This document shows, one piece after another, positions 51,001-62,311 of a DNA stretch of 64,000 nt. The notes under the pieces were generated by a model. The model was not told the DNA's origin. It was given only the letters and a program-made list of their open reading frames with translations, and searched no databases. The stretch spans positions 71,075,568-71,139,567 of the forward strand of contig NC_134951.1 in NCBI RefSeq assembly GCF_965638725.1, read 5' to 3'. This stretch comes from Aptenodytes patagonicus (Eukaryota; Chordata; Aves; Sphenisciformes; Spheniscidae). The translations under genes and the position numbers were made by a program. Position 1 is the first letter of the stretch, and every line of letters starts with the position of its first letter.

Positions 51001-54000
51001 CTGAAGCAGTCTCTATTTTCTTTCAACACAGTTTTCTTTCTTGAGGCCACATCCATTCTCTCTATTGATTGTTGGTTATTTCCTCCTTTAGTGCACTGGA
51101 CAATTATTCTCCCTAGGTTAACTGTTGTACCGGAGAGAAGGAAAGGGGACTTATGCATTGGTAACAGGCTAAGAAATTCATTATAATCCCTATCTATACT
51201 GACTAACTCAGGGTCATCTTCCTTGTGCTGCCAACCCCCACGTTAAAAAAAAAAAAAAATCCTCCAGAATTAGCTTATCCCACAATTTCTAAAAGTATCT
51301 AAATATGTGACAGCATTTAGGCTTATTTGCTTTTGTGGTACACTATGGTCATATTACACAGCTTTCTTTGAAGACCATAATAAAATTAAAAAAAAAATCT
51401 GATGCTTGAACAAAAACCAAAACACCAAATAGTGTGATTTTCAATTAAAAAAAATGAAGTGCTATTGTTTTATTTTAATAGGAAGCTGCATTTTCAGTTT
51501 CCACACCTCCCTTCCCATTTAACATAAACACTTTGTTTGCATTGTTCAAATTTTCTTACCTTGCTTTAGAGATCTCTCTCACCTTTCTGTCAAATATTAC
51601 TCTTTAGCTTCTGCATTTGTGTTAATGAAAGTGGTATTTATAAGCCTGTTCAAAGTTACAGTAACTACCCAAGAGCAACTGTTTACATCACAAAACACAA
51701 ACAAGTGAACTTGCAAGCTAGCAAATAAGAAATGCAGTTCAAGTAAGTGTCCTTTAGGTAATTATTCTACCATGCTCTTCCTCCAGCAGACAAGATACTT
51801 TCAACTCAGACTGAAAGCAAAAAGTGAAGCACCAGCTCAACCCTTAGCAGTGAAAGCCCATCAAGATAAAATTTGCTGCTGCAACAAGAAGTCTGTCATT
51901 CAAGCCCTATTTTGCTGCTCAAGCAGGACCTGAGCAGAATATAGTCCCTATGCTAGACACCAGCAAAAAGTGAACTTACTAGCTATGGAAAGAAATGTTA
52001 AATTAACATATAATATTCCAAATACAGTCAGAGCTGATGTTCTCACCATACCAAATCTATCAGCAAAACATGTATCTATTTAAACAGATCTCCTTAACCT
52101 TTTATTCTCAAATGCTTCCAGCCTTTAAAAAAAATAAGATATTCTTAACACAATGTTTCATTCTGAGCTCCACTCACCAATAATATTTCACACCTGAATG
52201 AAAGTCAGCGAAAACATTTAAAATCTGTAAGTGTAAATGTTAACTATCTCAAAATGTCTTGATATTTTTATAGTTAGTATTTACTTTTGTCCCGTCTGGA
52301 AGATAGATAGATATATATATATATATATATATATATGTATTTTAAAAACATGTAAGTTCCAGGATTATATGCATTTAAAAAAACCCCAAAACTTTCTGGG
52401 TCCAAGTTTATTCAACCCCAGAAACCCTTGGGTGTTTTGTTTTTGTGTTTTTTTTTTTTTTAATACATCTACATACTGAAGTTCTAAAAGCTTCCTCATT
52501 GGATTTCCTTCACCATATACATGATTCAAGACCCTTTTTTCCCCTAGAAACTACAAAGCACTCAGCTCCTTAAACCCCATAAGAAGATAGCAATTTGCTT
52601 CTTTACATCTTTTGTTTATTCTTCCAGCATGGAATCAGTTAGGCCTGGTTAGGTTGCAGGAAGGATCTAAGTCTTGACAGGTTTAGAAGTTAAAAATCTA
52701 TAAATATGTTTGCTCGAAAAAGATTGAGAGTAATAAGAACGCATGCCTAACTGTTTAGTTTATACAGTTTGGAACTTCTATTCCTCTGTATTATATAAGC
52801 CATTTATCACTGCAAATATAACTGCAAATATAAGCTAAAACACAGGCAATACAACAATAAAGCTGTACAATTAACCAGGAGAAAAAGACAAGAACTGCAA
52901 GAACTTTATCATAGACTTAAAAGGAAAATCACAATAGAAATGTAGCGCTAGACACGCTAAATAGAGAGAAGTTTAACAGGTGTAATTCTAACGTGACTTT
53001 TCAAATACTGTCATTTGAAAGGAGAGTGAGGGATCATTTACCTTGCATCAAGATCTGGATGGAAAATGAACTAGGATTCTAAAGAAAGGATATCAGATAC
53101 TTTTAAATAAATTGCATTAAGCTATCATGCCATGTTAAGACTACTGATTATCTCTCCATTAAATGAGCATCCAATAATCTTCCACAAAAGAACAGTTATA
53201 AGGTCAATGTTTGACCAATCTCAAGAAAGAGGTAAGGAACCATAAGCCATTCATAAAAGATTTCAACTTTTTATTTCAAGTGAAGTTGTGTAGCTGGTTC
53301 TTGATCTACATGATCAAGATCTACACGATTCATGGGGAAGCATCCACTTGTAAAAGAAAGAGATTAACAACTTGGATCAAAACCCATTGTCAGAGAGAAG
53401 GTGGGGGGGGTGTACCAGAAACTACATGAAGCTAAATTCCACAGGGCTATTTGCTCATCCACATGAGCCGGAATACACACAATTCTGCAGAACTTTCTTT
53501 GGACAGCTTTTTAATTAAAAACAGCTAATGAAACTTTCTCCTGAAGCTTCCCTATTCCTGGGAAAAAAACAAAACAAAACCAAAACCACCAAATAATCTG
53601 ATATCTACTGGACAAGAAAAAAAGCAACGATGGGAGAGTCAGTAAAGAAAACTGCTCCTTATAAAAGCCTTTCTATTTACATTTGTTTTTCCCCCAAAGA
53701 TAAAAAGATGGCATCTACCTGATGTACATGAGCAGCTCTGAAAACCAAGCTTCCCTTTGAAGTAATAGCCTAGAAGTCTTTCATTTATAAATGATTACCT
53801 ATAGATCCAATAAATTTGACTATTTTGAGTAGGAAGTAGGATAAGAGAAAAGGTAATACATGTTATTCTTCTTGTTTCTGTAATCTGTATCTGCCATATC
53901 TGTAGACAGAAATCTTCACAGGTTTTATCATCATGCACTAGCTGACTTACTAAATAAGCAAGTGTCCGAGATAGTGAGTTACAAATACAGTGTAAAAAAA

Positions 54001-54049
54001 CCCTATGAAACTATGAGGCTTTTTCTTTGCAGCGAAGTGCAATAGGGGA
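48071..54049. other. Intergenic DNA downstream of GTF2H5, no gene seen
   Basis: AT-rich sequence with a GATA/AT microsatellite at 52,301-52,336 and a short TA run at 50,397-50,411. No exon, RNA gene or LINE was recognised. Part could be an extended GTF2H5 3' UTR if the proximal poly(A) signal is skipped. Confidence 0.55.
52301..52336. repeat. (GATA)n(AT)n microsatellite
   Basis: AGATAGATAG followed by about 13 AT units. Intergenic. Confidence 0.92.
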
Positions 54050-54150
54050 GGAAGAGCTAAGCTGAAAAAAAACCAAAACAAAAAACCCCAACCAACAACA
54101 AACCCAAAAAAACCAAAACCAGCTTGCTTGCTTCTTCACAGGTAGAGCAA
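54050..54150 (-). other. GU/U-rich tract downstream of the GTF2H5 poly(A) signal
   Basis: On the plus strand this is AACCAAAAC-type low-complexity DNA. On the minus strand it reads as TTTGG/GTTT repeats, a typical downstream element for 3' end cleavage. It may equally be simple-repeat expansion. Confidence 0.5.
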
Positions 54151-54157
54151 CCAAGTC

Positions 54158-54163
54158 TTTATT
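54158..54163 (-). terminator. GTF2H5: Candidate GTF2H5 poly(A) signal AATAAA
   Basis: AATAAA on the minus strand about 900 nt after the GTF2H5 stop, followed within about 40-100 nt by G/T-rich sequence. It is the first canonical hexamer after the stop. ATTAAA variants lie nearer (for example 54,677-54,682 and 54,855-54,860) and could give shorter forms. Confidence 0.55.
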
Positions 54164-55058
54164 TCCCCTTCCTGATCACATAGCTTATTGTGACTAGGTT
54201 ATTAGCTTCAGTGGAAAAATACAAGCAATTATATCTAAAGGATTGGTCTCCCATTTCTGTTACCCCTTTAATCTGCTATTGTTGATATGCAAGTAATCAG
54301 TTTACAATTAAAATGTGATGATCTGGGGTAATGGATTTTGTTGTCCCCATCCCCCTATATCCCCCTCCCCTCCAAACTCCTAGTCCCCAACCACCACTCC
54401 CCAAACCCAGAACACCACAGAAAGCATAGCCTTGGTAAAAGTAGGCAAGTAGCATGGGGCATCTGTAAAATGTTGGGGAAAAAACAAACAAACAGAACCC
54501 CAAAAAACTCCCCACAAAACAAAAAGAAAACTCACACCAACTTTCATTTTGGTGTATAAAACCCATTAAGTTAAAGCAGTATCTGACCATGGCTTCAACT
54601 TATGGAGATGTTCCATCAAGCACAGATCATACTTTAACAGACATTCTTTACATTTTATCAGTCACACTATAACCATATTTAATCAATTCCACAGGAATGT
54701 AACATGTCAGAGGAGTTCATATAGCATTCCAATACAGAAACAATACTCTAATTTTTGGGTCATACCATCTTGCAAGATAAAAATCCTAAAGGAAAAACAG
54801 AGAGCATGCATCAAAAATTCTCTAGGCAAGTCCTCAAGTGTATCATTTTAAGGATTTTAATAAAGATACCATAATCTTTCAAAATGAGAAATAAAATCCA
54901 ATTCAAGAGTATTTCGTCTATGAAAATGATCCATTTTCTAGAGCAGCCACTTTCATGTAGAACTTACTAACCACAGTGTATCTATTAAAACAGTAACAAC
55001 CCAAGCTATTGAAATTCACTATTCCAAAACTCGCAGTAATCTCATTTCTCTGGTCTTT
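54164..55058 (-). other. GTF2H5: GTF2H5 3' UTR (inferred)
   Basis: Sequence between the GTF2H5 stop codon and the candidate poly(A) signal. It contains no other gene. Its extent depends on which poly(A) signal is used. Confidence 0.55.
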
Positions 55059-55239
55059 TTACTTCTGAGTAATAGGAAAAGAGTTCTGGTCCATTAACTC
55101 GCCCACTCTCTCCTGGAGGAAGTTAACCAACTCGGCTAATACAAAGACATGAGTTTCATCCAGGTCTTGTATGATGAACTTCTTTCCCAATGCATTTGAC
55201 TCATCCAAGTAGAGCAGAAACTGCTTCATTGCTGGGTCA
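55059..55239 (-). CDS. GTF2H5: GTF2H5 coding exon 3 (last)
   Basis: It encodes residues 12 (completed)-71 and the stop of the smallest TFIIH subunit (p8/TTDA, yeast Tfb5). The protein binds and stabilises the p52 subunit, stimulates the XPB ATPase and is needed for nucleotide excision repair; loss in humans causes trichothiodystrophy. The acceptor is tctctacag|TGACCC. The sequence runs from [15 protein letters not shown] to a C-terminus ending TQK and TAA at 55,059-55,061. Only a few conservative changes from human are apparent (for example QDLDETH, NSFPI). Joined to exon 2 it gives exactly 71 codons, the family length. The codon frame upstream of the acceptor is open by chance only. Confidence 0.97.
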
Positions 55240-58200
55240 CTGTAGAGACAAACACACATCACATCCCACCTCATTGTAATAAGATACAGTTAAAAACAAA
55301 CAAAAAAACCCCTCACCCTTTGAAGACACTCCCAAAGTTCTTTGGGAGATTAATATTAATTTCAAGAGTTGCTCACAATTTAAAGGAAGTTTATGAAGCT
55401 TTTGAAAAAGTTGTTTCTTTCACAATAGTAATTGCTTGGGTTACTTTAGAGATAAAAATAAACTGATAACAAAGTCTAAAAAAACCTGGCTACTTGATTG
55501 GCAGAGAAGTGCCCCTATGCTGCTGTTAAAGTAGCTTAAAAAAAAACCAAACCAACCCTTAATGAAGCAAGTTTGAACTTACATTTCTATCTTCAGAAAT
55601 AGCACCATAAAAACATGTTTTCTTAAAACATATTTTTGTTTAAAGGTAACCAAAACCCAGGAGAACATAGACCTCACTCATAGTATAGCAGAGAGAAAAA
55701 GTGGTCATGTATGAATTGTACCTTTATCACACCGTAACTGAACAGTCTCTTCTTTTTCATGATGCCACCTTGTAAGTTACATTTAAGTGTTTAGAAGAAA
55801 ACATTTTGGAACTATGGAAATTACAGGTAACTGAAACAGCTGCATTATACTAAGCAGCTAGATAAAATGGCTTCAAAATATAAGCTCTTTGATCTGTTGA
55901 AATTTTGAAGAATTCAGAAAATATTCTGATACTAGTTTTTACAAAACAGGAAAAATCATGCTCTTTGGTAAAACTTAGTATTTGATTGCAACAACTGGTG
56001 AAGAATATGCGCAAGAAATACAGGAAATTGGAATCAAGTAGCTCAGGACACTTTCAAAATTACCAACAGTTGTTTTGGCAACACAGTAGTCCTTAAAAAG
56101 AATTCTTAATAACATAGTAAATCTTAAAAGAATTCTTTGGCTAACCTTCTCTCTTTTAAATGCAGTATGAGGACCAATTCTCCCTTACCTAAAAGTATAT
56201 ATGGTGCAAAGACATGCACTATGAAACCAAACCCTTCCCCTGCCCCCTACCCAGCAACTCAAAAGACAATTTTTAATATTAGCCTCAAACCTGCAGAAGC
56301 GTGACTGGAATAAGATGAGTTTTCAAAGTACAAAGTAATTTTGAGGAAAGGAGAATGGGAAAGTCTGGAAGCAATATCTCCTTTAGAAGAGCCATTATTT
56401 ATGTGGTCTGGCATGTAAGAAGAGAAACAAAGGAGAAACCGAAGAGCTGAGAAAAATCAGATACCAGAAGTATGTGGTTCCCAGCATTCTTCCACATCCC
56501 CTTTTGGATGGGTGCAGGGAGGTTTATTTTTTGCTTGTTTTATTCAGCTGGACCTTAGTGACTCACATTAGTAGCACTAGATGGCACAAGCTTTTGTCCT
56601 AGCTGGTACGATCAGCTTGTATGATGTTAGGCAGTATCCAGAAACTGGGTTTCACACAATCAACATTCAGAGCTGTAATCAGCGCCCGTAGATGTATGTC
56701 ACAGCAGAAACAATGATCTCATTACAATACTTGAAGATTATAATCCTTGATATGATGTCTTCAGAAAAGTTTAGCTATGTATTGGAAGAATATGGAAAAA
56801 AGACCTGCACAACATTTCACTATTTTATTTGCATAATTTAGACATTCAGAACTGTCTATTGTTTTTTCCACTCCCTATCCATTTGGTATCTTAAACATTC
56901 TCAGAAAATTGGGTTTTAAAAAAACTTGTATCTGAAGTGTAAACAAGGGGACAGGTTTATAGTAAATCTGCATCTTCTCCTAGGATGGAATTTTGGGCCC
57001 AGTCATGGACTACCCTTATGCAAAGGTGGGGAGAAAACAAACAAACAAAACCAAACCACCAAGAGCTAGCAAAACCAACTCAAAGGTCAGTTTCCCAGGG
57101 GGCTGTTGAAACCATCTGATGGCATAACAAATGCTGTAGATTTGTTATCAGACAGAAAATTCCCTTCCCTTCCAGGGAGAACGATTAAGTTCCATGCTAA
57201 CACTAAGTGGGATGTGGCCATGGAGCTGAATAAAAACACACAGATCTTTAGGTATGTGTAAAATAAACACATAAGGCGCAAAATAAAATATTTTGCTAAC
57301 TGCTTGAGATTTTAGGACTTCTTGCCTTGTCAGTCAAGAATTCTGCTCTGGGCATCTTTACATAGTTAGCTGCAGGCAGGCAATTTCTTATGCTTCAGAA
57401 GGTTTGTTAATGTACTAGCATGGAGCCAAATTTGAGAAGACAGGCTTTTTGTTATAGCAGAGTTTAGGCTCTGAACTGCTCACACATAGCCATTAGACAT
57501 CCAGACTTCAGCTGGCTAATGTCCAGTCAGCTCAGAAGTTAGCTGCTGCAAGCTCACAGCTATATGTACCATGCAGGCACATCACAAGAGGTTCAAAGTT
57601 CTTCTGCTTTTGTGCAGTTATAATCTGTTAATATGTTTACAGTCTAAGCGTACAGCAGAAATCTTATATGTCATATGATGCAATGACCCCACAAATCTTG
57701 ACTGATGCTTCTTTTTACTTTGGAGGTAACCAGTTATCTGATTCTTAGCCTAGAGACTTCAGATTGCATGAGAACATGTTTACTGCACATACATCAAAAG
57801 CTTACTTTTACAAATGACAAGCATATTACTTTTGAGTATGATCTACAAACAGAGACACATGTGAGCCTTGAACAGAATTTGGACTGGAGTTGAAAAAAAG
57901 ACAGGAAAGAAAGGATGAAAGGTTATCTATCTCCCTCTAGAATCAGTAAAGAAACACATTGATCATGAACAGCAACAAAAAACCCGCATTATTTGTAAGC
58001 AATATAAGGAGCAAGAGGGAACGTCTAATGGTTAAGCATAAGCGGAAAACAGTATCTTGAAAAGAAAAAAGGAGTTTGGAATTAGGATTACCTACAATTG
58101 CCTCTCTCCTTCTTCCCCCAAAGGCCACATTTTTCTTTTGTCTGCTTGTTCAGCATCACCCCTCCTCACAACAATTCCTTTTTTTTATCTAGACTTCTAA

Positions 58201-58277
58201 GTTACTTAGAGTATTTCCAGCTCTAAAGAAATAAGTAGACTTCGACACAACAAGAGACTGTAAGTGCTGTTACTAAC
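55240..58277 (-). other. GTF2H5: GTF2H5 intron 2
   Basis: About 3.0 kb between the two coding exons, bounded by gttagt (58,277) and tacag (55,240). AT-rich, with no gene or clear transposon inside. Confidence 0.85.
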
Positions 58278-58334
58278 CATTCAATCAGAACACCTTTCAG
58301 AACATTCACCATCTTCTCACTTCTCCTTCAAGAG
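58278..58334 (-). CDS. GTF2H5: GTF2H5 coding exon 2 (contains start codon)
   Basis: A 57-bp exon that is too short to be seen as an open frame. The acceptor cctctttcctttcag-type tract ends at 58,335 and the exon begins CTCTTGAAGG. After 22 nt of leader, ATG at 58,312-58,310 opens MVNVLKGVLIE, followed by the first two bases of a Cys codon. The donor is GAATG|gttagt. Joining to 55,239 completes TGT and continues DPAMKQF, as in the vertebrate TFIIH p8 protein. These 11 residues match my recollection of the human protein exactly. The +3 T of the donor is slightly off consensus. Confidence 0.95.
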
Positions 58335-58840
58335 CTGAAAGGAAGAGGTGACAAGTACAACTCTTGCTTTGGATTACACACGTAAACAAAGGAAACCTGA
58401 AAGAAAAAAGAACCAACGCCCTGGCTGAACTCAGCGATCCTTCAAGACAACTCACCCCCCCGACCAGCAGCGCCGCCCGGCTATTATTAGGACGAGCGGC
58501 CGGGGGCTTGGAGAGAGGCGCGCGGGGCCAGGCCGGGGCAGCAGGGCCCGCTCAGGTGTGGCACTGAGCTGTGAAAATTAAAGTCCTCTCCCCGCACCCC
58601 TGAGAGCAGTCAGAGCAGCTCCGTCCCCCGCCAGCCCCGCCGAGCTCCTCCAGCAGCTGCGGCCGACTACCGGCTCTTCTGCCGCCGGAGGCGAGCCGCG
58701 GCCTTGCGAAAGGCGGCCCGGGCGGAGGGAGGCAAGTCCCAACCCGCCCCCGGGACGCCCAGGGGCGTTGAACGGGCGGGGCGGCTCCCGGCCGGCAGGT
58801 CCCGCCGCTCCCAGGGGCTCCGGTCCCACCCGCCCTTCAC
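58335..58840 (-). other. GTF2H5: GTF2H5 intron 1 (inferred)
   Basis: The stretch between the start-codon exon and the best donor in the CpG island. It passes from AT-rich to GC-rich at about 58,440. No coding content is visible. Confidence 0.55.
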
Positions 58841-58921
58841 CTCCGCAGCTGCCGCTGCCGCCGACCGCTTCCCTGACGACTGAGGCACCGCGCCCGCCGG
58901 CCACCGCCGCCGCTGTGCCAC
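58841..58921 (-). other. GTF2H5: Candidate GTF2H5 non-coding exon 1
   Basis: The donor GCTGCGGAG|gtgaag on the minus strand sets the exon edge at 58,841. I place the start just downstream of the NRF1 motif. Another donor-like site, CGGAG|gtgatg, lies at about 58,968. The boundaries are inferred. Confidence 0.4.
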
Positions 58922-58931
58922 GCGCATGCGC
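58922..58931. promoter_or_regulatory. NRF1-type palindrome GCGCATGCGC
   Basis: A perfect match to the NRF1 core (YGCGCAYGCGCR). NRF1 controls many nuclear genes for mitochondrial function and commonly sits at bidirectional CpG-island starts. SERAC1 is a mitochondria-associated protein, which fits. Confidence 0.8.
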
Positions 58932-59029
58932 AGGCTTCCCCTCTCCCGCCTCCGCTCCCGGCATCACCTCCGGATTGGCCGGGCGGCCCGTAGCGTGCTG
59001 GCGTCACGGGAGCGCGTAGGCGCCCGTGC

Positions 59030-59093
59030 CGGGTGCGAGGAGGAGAGGCGGAAGGTTAGCGGCAGCGTTTGCCTGGGCGGGCGGGGGAGCTCG
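59030..59093 (+). other. SERAC1: Candidate SERAC1 non-coding exon 1 region (approximate)
   Basis: SERAC1 translation starts one base into the exon at 62,220, so an upstream leader exon must exist. Donor-like sites in the island on the plus strand are GGAAG|gttagc (about 59,054), CTCG|gtaatg (about 59,093) and GAAAG|gtaaca (about 59,473). I cannot choose between them. Confidence 0.35.
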
Positions 59094-59096
59094 GTA

Positions 59097-59104
59097 ATGG
59101 CGGC
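59097..59104 (+). promoter_or_regulatory. YY1-like ATGGCGGC near the SERAC1 start
   Basis: The AATGGCGGC core in plus orientation is a common YY1 element just downstream of start sites. It sits next to a donor-like site, CTCG|gtaatg. Confidence 0.5.
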
Positions 59105-59410
59105 GGGAGGGCGGGCCCGGTGGGGTGGGGGTGGGGCTCGGGCTGCGGGGCGGGGGATCTCAGCCCCGCCGTCACTGCCTGCCGAAGCGGGGTGCTTGTT
59201 TACCTCAGAGGGTTTGCGGGGTGTTTTCCCGGTTTAATATTTATTCTTACTGTAACGACCTCGTCCTCGAAGTCCTTCCGGGCTCCGGGAGCCCTCAGCG
59301 GCGAGCGCGCCTGCCCCGCTGCGCCGCCCTGCCGGCGTCTCGGCCTCGGCCTGCCGAGCGGCGCTGCCCCGCCCGGGCGCGGGGAGGCCCCGGGAGAGCC
59401 CGCGCTTGTT

Positions 59411-62219
59411 AAAAACCTCCAGAAACAACAGTGGTGCCTTAGGCCTCACCTGCTCCGTGTGAGCGCATGAAAGGTAACAAATATTTTTTTCCCCTTTGGA
59501 AGGAGGCACGGAGTTATCCCTGCTTTGCTCTTTGGCCATTTAGATGTCGCGTTGCCTAACATAGTTTGGTTGTTTTTTTTTTTTTAAATGTACCCTAGTT
59601 GCGAGGCAGCAGTGTTCCTGCCCCCCACGCTGGGGTAACGATAGAAACGTTGGCACCACACAGCCTCATCGGCATGGGCCGGTGCAGGAGCTTGTTGCAG
59701 ACTGCAGCGCTTCCTGAACCAGCTGTGAAACAGGGCACAAAATGGGTCTTTTTGCATTATATTTTTATATACCTAAGCATATTTGCTCTCAGGCCTGAAC
59801 AGAGGTTCCTGGCAACAAAGAAATGGTGCTGGCTTTGGCCTCTTGCGTTTGCAGGTGCATGTCTTTAATTCAGGGAATTGTGGCACCTGCTGTCACTGAA
59901 CTACATGTTTATTGCAGTTACAGGCTGTGGTTAGGTAGGAGAATAAATGTGAATGCTGTGGTTCTATGAATAAAGATAGTAAAGGAACTGCCATAGATCA
60001 GACAGAGAGTTTGGAGGCGGGGGTGGTGTCTCCAGGGGGCTGATTATTAATGTCTTAAAAGTGTTTCATAGTGTTGTGTACTCTGTTGAAGTCAATGGAT
60101 AAACATGACAGAAGCCAAAAAGTTGTCTGTTGTGATTGTGGCAGTGCTGGGGTAATGCTGACGTTTTTCCAAAGTCTCCCAAACACAAGCAAGAGAATGG
60201 GGAAAATTAAAACTTCTGGGGAAACGAGAAAAGAGGGAAGACATATTAATGGAAGGAAACAAAAAAGTCCCCTTGTTTAGAGAAATTGGACACTGACATT
60301 AAAAGCGATATAAGCTCTTTTTTTGGTCTGTAGAGATTACCTTAAATTCAAGGGGAATATCAGGCGCTCCCATATTTTAAGATCAGATTTACTGGTCAAG
60401 ATTTACATGCATGACATTTTATCATTTTGAGTTAATTGTCATTGTGGTGGTACAGACTTAATTTGACATTTAATAAGGACACCTATGTTTCCAACATAAT
60501 AATTTCTTAAATGTATGATAGATAGTGGTGTGGTTTTAAATCTGTTTAAACAGATTAACTTAATTCAGTGTATCAGTCAGCATAAGTGTATCAATGCAGA
60601 CACTAAAATTTCACCTGTCATAAAATACAAATTTCATGTTACTTCTGCAGTGTGTGCAGCAACCGATTTTTGTGTATTTTGGGATTGTTATAGAAGTTTA
60701 ATATTCTTTGTGGATTTTGGCATAGTTCTTGCACTAAAAATACTACATTTTCAACCTATTAAGACTTGAGATTAAGACTTCAGTAGAAGTAATGTACAGA
60801 ATTTGACTGTTGTGGGTTGTCAAAGCCAATTTGTATATTTTCCTAACTTTAGGTAAGTTTTTCTTATATAAATCAAACATAAAGGCAGTTACATTTGCTA
60901 ATACATAAAATGGTAAATGTATGTGAGTGGTAGAAACAGGAATTGGTGCTTTTGCCTGGCCTAAATTGCCTTGGTTTTCAGTGCTTCAGTAATATATGTA
61001 TACTTTTTTTGAACTTACTGTGCGGTGGTTAAGATGCAGCCTTGATCAGTGGGCTAAAGAGCATGGCTCTTTTACCATCCCTCCTGAATAGTCCCACTTG
61101 TTCAAAGAGGCAAGGTAGTATCTAGAATGTGTAAGGAAGTTGCACTGTGCTTGTCTTAACTCATTTTCCTACCTGTAAAACGGGGAAAATTCAGTATCTT
61201 GCATCAATAGATACGTCAGGAGAATAAATCCTTCCATGTATCTGAAGCACTCGGATGCTACCTTTGTGGGGACCATATTACTATCAAGAAGATTCATGCT
61301 TGCATTGGGTTGCTTTTATGTTCAGAACTTCGGTAGTTCTAAATCACATTACGTGCATTTGTTTGTGACTATTTGGAAAAAAAATTCTATATTGCTTAGT
61401 TTGATTTCAGCATTCAGTGAATGCTTTGCAATTTGTCAGTATTCTGTGTCTTCGTAGTGTTGAATTGCTAAGGTCTTAATTTTAGAAAAGGTTCTCCTCT
61501 TCGTCATGGGTATGGCTAGCTTTTCATTCTTTTGCATGTGTAAGAATTTTTCTAGAATGAGATGTGTCCTCTATGTTTTACCTGTAAGCATGCCCTATGA
61601 GTTTCACAAGCCCATGGAGTCAGAGTATTTTAGAACCAATACTTATTTTTATTAACTGTTTTTACATTCTTGAAGTATTAGTCTGATTTGCCCTTTAAAG
61701 GCAAAAATACGTAGTAGTCCTTGGAGTCTTGTTAGTCAAAATAAAAAGACTTACTTGCTAACACAATCAATTATGAACTTTAAAAGCAGTTGGTTACTCA
61801 GTTGTATTAAAGCCCATGTCATATTGAGTAATGTCTTGATGGAGATATGACCGTATCTGGTATTTAAGGGAGAGCTACTAAGAAGTAGGAAAGGAGACTT
61901 ACAAGCAGAGAAGTTAATTGGAGATACATACTCACTAAAATCAACAGTAATGCATAATTATATGAAAAACTGCTTTAAACTTTTCTTGTAATTGAAATGC
62001 AGCCTATTAAATTGAGGAGTTTATAGACTTCTTTAATTAGAGCGTTTTATATGGAGTGAAATGACATAAATATGGTTTATTGTGACCTTTGCTATAAATC
62101 ATGACCTTTGCTATCATGACCTTTGCTGTAAAAAGACAGGAAAGAAAACTGCTACAGGTTTTCTGCTGTAATTCTCAAATCAATCATTACTTTTTCTTTT
62201 TTTTTTTTTTAATATACAG
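59411..62219 (+). other. SERAC1: SERAC1 intron 1 (inferred)
   Basis: About 2.8 kb between the island and the first coding exon. A long T tract at 59,573-59,584 and three TGACCTTTGCT motifs near the 3' end stand out. No other gene is recognised. Confidence 0.65.
62083..62127 (+). repeat. Three direct copies of TGACCTTTGCT
   Basis: Exact copies at 62,083-62,093, 62,102-62,112 and 62,117-62,127. On the other strand each reads AGCAAAGGTCA, an AAAGGTCA nuclear-receptor half-site. They lie about 95-135 bp before the SERAC1 coding exon. Confidence 0.9.
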
Positions 62220-62311
62220 AATGTCAGTGGCCGCTTACTGTATATTTTGCTATAGACAAATAGGAACTTCTGGTCCAGCCACAAAAACACATCTGCCATG
62301 GAATGATATCA
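62220..62311 (+). CDS. SERAC1: SERAC1 first coding exon (exon 2)
   Basis: It encodes the N-terminus of SERAC1, a serine-lipase-like protein of mitochondria-ER contact sites, involved in phosphatidylglycerol remodelling and cholesterol trafficking; human loss causes MEGDEL syndrome. The acceptor follows a long T tract (tttttaatatacag|A). ATG is at 62,221-62,223. The residues open MSVAAYCIFCYRQIGTS and end LPWNDI, clearly like the human start MSLAAYC...RRIGTS. The donor is ATCA|gtaagt, leaving one base (A) to the next exon. It is in-frame with exon 3, where the join makes Arg. The GTF2H5 neighbour in head-to-head orientation supports the call. Confidence 0.93.

Larger units (their letters stand above)
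58440..59410. promoter_or_regulatory. CpG island: shared divergent promoter of GTF2H5 and SERAC1
   Basis: About 1 kb of CpG-rich DNA lying between GTF2H5 (minus) and SERAC1 (plus), the only island near either gene. It holds an NRF1-type palindrome, a CCAAT box on the minus strand (58,974-58,980), a CGTCA half-site (59,002-59,006) and an ATGGCGGC YY1-like motif. No TATA box is evident. This is the usual layout of a bidirectional housekeeping promoter. Several GC-driven open frames here are not genes. Confidence 0.88.

Noticed and set aside
54054..54120. Retroposon tail (A-rich AACCAAAAC tract)
   Set aside because: No LINE or SINE body adjoins it and it reads as simple low-complexity sequence; its position also suits a downstream poly(A) element.
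55240..55274. Upstream ATG in the GTF2H5 exon 3 frame
   Set aside because: It lies in the intron beyond the tctctacag acceptor; the real start is in the exon at 58,278-58,334.
58578..59470. Open frames of 83-133 codons on both strands
   Set aside because: CpG-island effect at the GTF2H5/SERAC1 promoter; no family resemblance.
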